NCBI GenBank assembly: GCA_009918425.1
Contig: RGEC01000020.1
Coordinates: 1 to 17,850 of the forward strand
Reading direction: 5' to 3'
Length of the DNA stretch: 17,850 bases
DNA from: Bacteroidota bacterium
GTDB lineage: Bacteria; Bacteroidota; Bacteroidia; NS11-12g; UBA955
Positions 16,665 to 17,850 of this stretch are shown here, in pieces. The translations under genes were made by a program, and so were the position numbers. Under the pieces are notes generated by a model. The model saw nothing but the letters and a program-made list of their open reading frames with translations. It made no database searches and was not told the origin of the DNA. Positions within the stretch are counted from its first letter, which is position 1. Every line of letters starts with the position of its first letter.

Positions 16665-17850
16665 TTAAAAAACTATCCTATAAAATCCGGACGGAATAAA
16701 TGGAAAATATGAAATACCAAATGCCTGTACAGCTTGCCCTGCAGGTTGATCAACCCTTACAAGCAATGGATTGTTTCGCGCTGCTATATTGTAAACATTC
16801 ACTCCATAATAGGAATTGTAGGGTCGTCTAAGGTAGGGTTTAAGTTTCTTGGTGAATCCGAAATCAAAACGGCTGTAAATGGGCATTCTGAAGTTGTTTT
16901 TTGCGTCGTAATCCAAAACAAGCATACCATCTGCCGATAAATACTGACCTGTAGGCACTGTAACCGCATTTCCGGTCATCCATACTCCACTAAACTGAAT
17001 GGTCCAGTTTTTTTGAAGAGCATATACACCCTGAAACGAAATTTTATGACGTCTGTCCCAGCGAAACGGATAGTTTTCACCAAAGTTTATATCTGCTATA
17101 TTTCGGTCACTTCTAGAAAGGGTGTAGCCTGCCATACCATTGAACCGACCAATCTTTTTCATCAGTAAGAACTCGATTCCGTAGGCCCTGCCTGTTCCCT
17201 GCGCCAGCATACGTTCCCAGTATCGGGGTCCATAATCATTTTCATCCTGTCCGGTTAAATCGGTAATGCCATCAAAGGATTTAAGATACAGTTCCATGCT
17301 AAATTCCAGACCTTTTTTCCAAGGCTGATAAAACCCTCCCGTGATTTGCATGGTTCTCTGTGGCCGAATTTCCCCTCCTGTTGGAAACCATATGTCTCCC
17401 GGTAAATTGGCGTTTACACTGCTGAGCCTGTGTACACCCTGATTGGCAATGCTAAATCCGAGTTTCAGGGCCTTCTGGTCTTGCAATATTTGGCTGATAA
17501 GAATTCTGGGTTCAGGCCTGATCCAGGTCTTTCCATAACCCGCAAACGACCAGATACACCCACCCAGATTCACTTTCAGACCGCCGCCCAGGTTGTTTTC
17601 GTATTCGCCATATACACTCACCTCAGGTGAAATACTATTATTATTTAATTCACCACCAGCTGGGACCTCATTTCCTTTAACCCAATATGTAACAGTCGTG
17701 CCGCCGGTATCTTCAATCTTATAATAAAATGGTATTGTTACTGTAGTATTTACAAAAGTGGACGGTTCAGAAAGAACCATGAAATGCACATTATTGCCAG
17801 AATATCTACCTAATAATGTTGTACCTGGGCAACAACTCTTAACGGAAGAG
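16665..17850 (-). CDS. TonB-dependent receptor, C-terminal part of the beta-barrel
   Basis: The frame is open from the right edge to the TAA at 16665, giving 394 residues of the C-terminal barrel; the N-terminus, plug and TonB box are off the window. A GTG at 17789 is internal, since the frame continues upstream of it. Alternating aromatic beta-strands fill the sequence. Recognisable receptor-like stretches include RAYGIEFLLMKKIGRFNGMAG-type strands, FRWDRRHKISFQGVY and VWMTGNAVTVPTGQ, and the protein ends in a terminal Phe (RIVF), the signal for outer-membrane assembly by BAM. It is cotranscribed with the DUF4249 lipoprotein 3 bp downstream. The ligand cannot be predicted from the barrel alone. 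Confidence 0.85.
   Translation of the reverse strand, partial: SSVKSCCPGTTLLGRYSGNNVHFMVLSEPSTFVNTTVTIPFYYKIEDTGGTTVTYWVKGNEVPAGGELNNNSISPEVSVYGEYENNLGGGLKVNLGGCIWSFAGYGKTWIRPEPRILISQILQDQKALKLGFSIANQGVHRLSSVNANLPGDIWFPTGGEIRPQRTMQITGGFYQPWKKGLEFSMELYLKSFDGITDLTGQDENDYGPRYWERMLAQGTGRAYGIEFLLMKKIGRFNGMAGYTLSRSDRNIADINFGENYPFRWDRRHKISFQGVYALQKNWTIQFSGVWMTGNAVTVPTGQYLSADGMLVLDYDAKNNFRMPIYSRFDFGFTKKLKPYLRRPYNSYYGVNVYNIAARNNPLLVRVDQPAGQAVQAFGISYFPFIPSGFYRIVF

Noticed and set aside
16734..17630. Plus-strand open frames of 66-68 codons opposite the TonB receptor and short frames opposite uvrA
   Set aside because: They are opposite confidently assigned genes and have no recognisable products.
17787..17789. 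GTG as the start of the TonB receptor
   Set aside because: The frame continues upstream without a stop to the window edge, and a receptor without a plug or signal peptide is not plausible. The gene is simply cut by the edge.
1..17850. CRISPR arrays, insertion sequences, tRNA or rRNA genes, phage genes
   Set aside because: No direct repeat arrays, transposase-like frames, terminal inverted repeats or RNA gene signatures were seen. The repeats found are protein-level repeats in one gene.

Overview
This 17.85 kb window comes from the chromosome of a Bacteroidota bacterium, most likely an aerobic, free-living one close to Chitinophagales or Sphingobacteriales. The evidence is a type IX secretion (T9SS) type B C-terminal domain, a DUF4249 lipoprotein paired with a TonB-dependent receptor, many lipoproteins with short lipoboxes, TAnnTTTG-like promoter elements, no clear Shine-Dalgarno sites, and a Bacteroidota-type homogentisate dioxygenase. 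Coding density is very high. The longest gene-free stretch is the 201 bp divergent region at 3659-3859. I saw no tRNA, rRNA, CRISPR array or insertion sequence.

Layout. (1) 1-3658, minus strand: hmgA (homogentisate 1,2-dioxygenase), then 18 bp later a large secreted Asp-box/sortilin-like beta-propeller protein that runs off the left edge. (2) 3860-11501, plus strand: six genes that overlap or nearly touch, all encoding exported proteins. They are two related lipoproteins with DUF1549/DUF4214-like helical modules, a Tat-exported DUF1501-like protein, a lipoprotein with a CX4CH cytochrome c domain, a small 'DGDGDLG' lipoprotein, and a 1164-residue T9SS cargo with a CUB domain, seven degenerate repeats, a PKD-like domain and a type B sorting domain. 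(3) 11530-12915, plus: rqcH (NFACT family, ribosome quality control). (4) 12935-15733, minus: uvrA, convergent with rqcH. (5) 15807-17850, minus: a TonB-dependent receptor (its 5' part is off the right edge) followed 3 bp later by a DUF4249 lipoprotein.

The six-gene block is the most interesting part. Its content resembles the planctomycete-type set of DUF1549, DUF1501 and cytochrome c proteins, but it is split into small lipoproteins and tied to a T9SS surface protein. The start/stop overlaps (23 nt, TGATG, ATGA, TGATG) suggest one polycistronic, translationally coupled unit that builds a cell-envelope or surface complex. Its substrate and function cannot be read from the sequence. The remaining genes are housekeeping (rqcH, uvrA), catabolic (hmgA) or uptake-related (TonB receptor with DUF4249).
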